DNA of 14,962 nucleotides from Bacteroidia bacterium (GTDB lineage: Bacteria > Bacteroidota > Bacteroidia > Bacteroidales > VadinHA17). The notes under the pieces were generated by a model. It worked only from the letters and a program-made list of their open reading frames with translations. It ran no database searches and was not told where the DNA came from. Below are positions 14,760 to 14,962 of the stretch, piece by piece. A program made the position numbers and the translations under genes. The stretch spans positions 1 to 14,962 of the forward strand of contig JAPLEC010000310.1 in assembly GCA_026391515.1 (NCBI GenBank). Direction: 5' to 3'. Every line of letters begins with the position of its first letter. Position 1 is the stretch's first letter.

Positions 14760-14962
14760 AATAATTCTTTTTTAATTTAAGTTTTGCAATATAGAAAAAT
14801 GTACTCAACAAAATATTAAATATTGTACCAACTATATCAACTTTTTGAAGAATGGAAATTTATTTAACAAAATTTAATAATTTCAGCAATTTTAGAATAT
14901 TAATATATTTTATAAATAACTTATTTCTAATTATATTTATTAACTTAAATAATATATTTACT
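14760..14962 (-). promoter_or_regulatory. Extremely AT-rich region upstream of the minus-strand block (putative promoter region)
   Basis: About 200 bp without any open frame I can support, made almost wholly of A and T. It directly precedes the first gene of the 13-kb co-directional block, so the promoter should be here. I looked on the minus strand for the Bacteroidota pattern TTTG ... TAnnTTTG. Only imperfect matches exist, such as TAATATTTTG (around 14811-14820) and TATATTGC (around 14787-14794), none with the canonical 19-21 spacing. I therefore call the region, not a site. Confidence 0.4.

Overview
The window looks like a chromosomal piece from a member of the Bacteroidota, probably an environmental relative of the Bacteroidales/Marinilabiliales. 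The basis is moderate AT-richness, A-rich weak ribosome-binding regions, an outer-membrane barrel end typical of that phylum, and GC-rich palindromic intergenic elements of a kind common there. The exact lineage cannot be read from this piece.

Layout: the plus strand carries the end of a probable DUF2490-type outer-membrane protein (1-198) and a secreted PQQ-like beta-propeller protein (267-1622). Everything else runs on the minus strand as one long co-directional block read from 14759 down to 1624. In order it contains a secreted propeller (417 aa), a membrane-anchored propeller (486 aa), a tiny membrane-anchored four-cysteine protein (64 aa), a Tat-exported polyferredoxin (195 aa, NapG-like), a polytopic NapH/NosR-type iron-sulfur protein (424 aa), a three-helix membrane protein fused to a propeller (560 aa), another secreted propeller (372 aa), a GT4-like glycosyltransferase (428 aa), an ABC ATPase (221 aa) and a large FtsX/MacB-type permease (1084 aa). 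The last gene converges on the plus-strand propeller with a single base between the stop codons.

The core (14759-6990) is the interesting part. A quinol-dehydrogenase-like module (Tat ferredoxin plus NapH/NosR-like membrane protein) is tightly coupled (3-bp gap, ATGA overlap, 20-bp overlap) to four PQQ-like propellers, with a fifth facing them from the other strand. No c-type haem motif (CxxCH), molybdo- or copper reductase, or adjacent-cysteine pair of quinoprotein alcohol dehydrogenases is visible. The locus therefore looks like an envelope redox system whose terminal substrate is unknown. The propellers fall into two paralogous pairs (451/560 aa and 417/486 aa) plus one BamB-like single.

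Three compact repeat elements sit in the three largest gaps of the minus-strand block: a CACAGAG decamer array (6890-6982), a multi-hairpin element that supplies the stop codon of the polyferredoxin gene (11087-11175), and a C6/G7/G6 hairpin (13471-13497). The last ~200 bp (14760-14962) are extremely AT-rich, hold no gene I can support, and are the likely promoter region of the block. No tRNA, rRNA, CRISPR array or transposase was seen.
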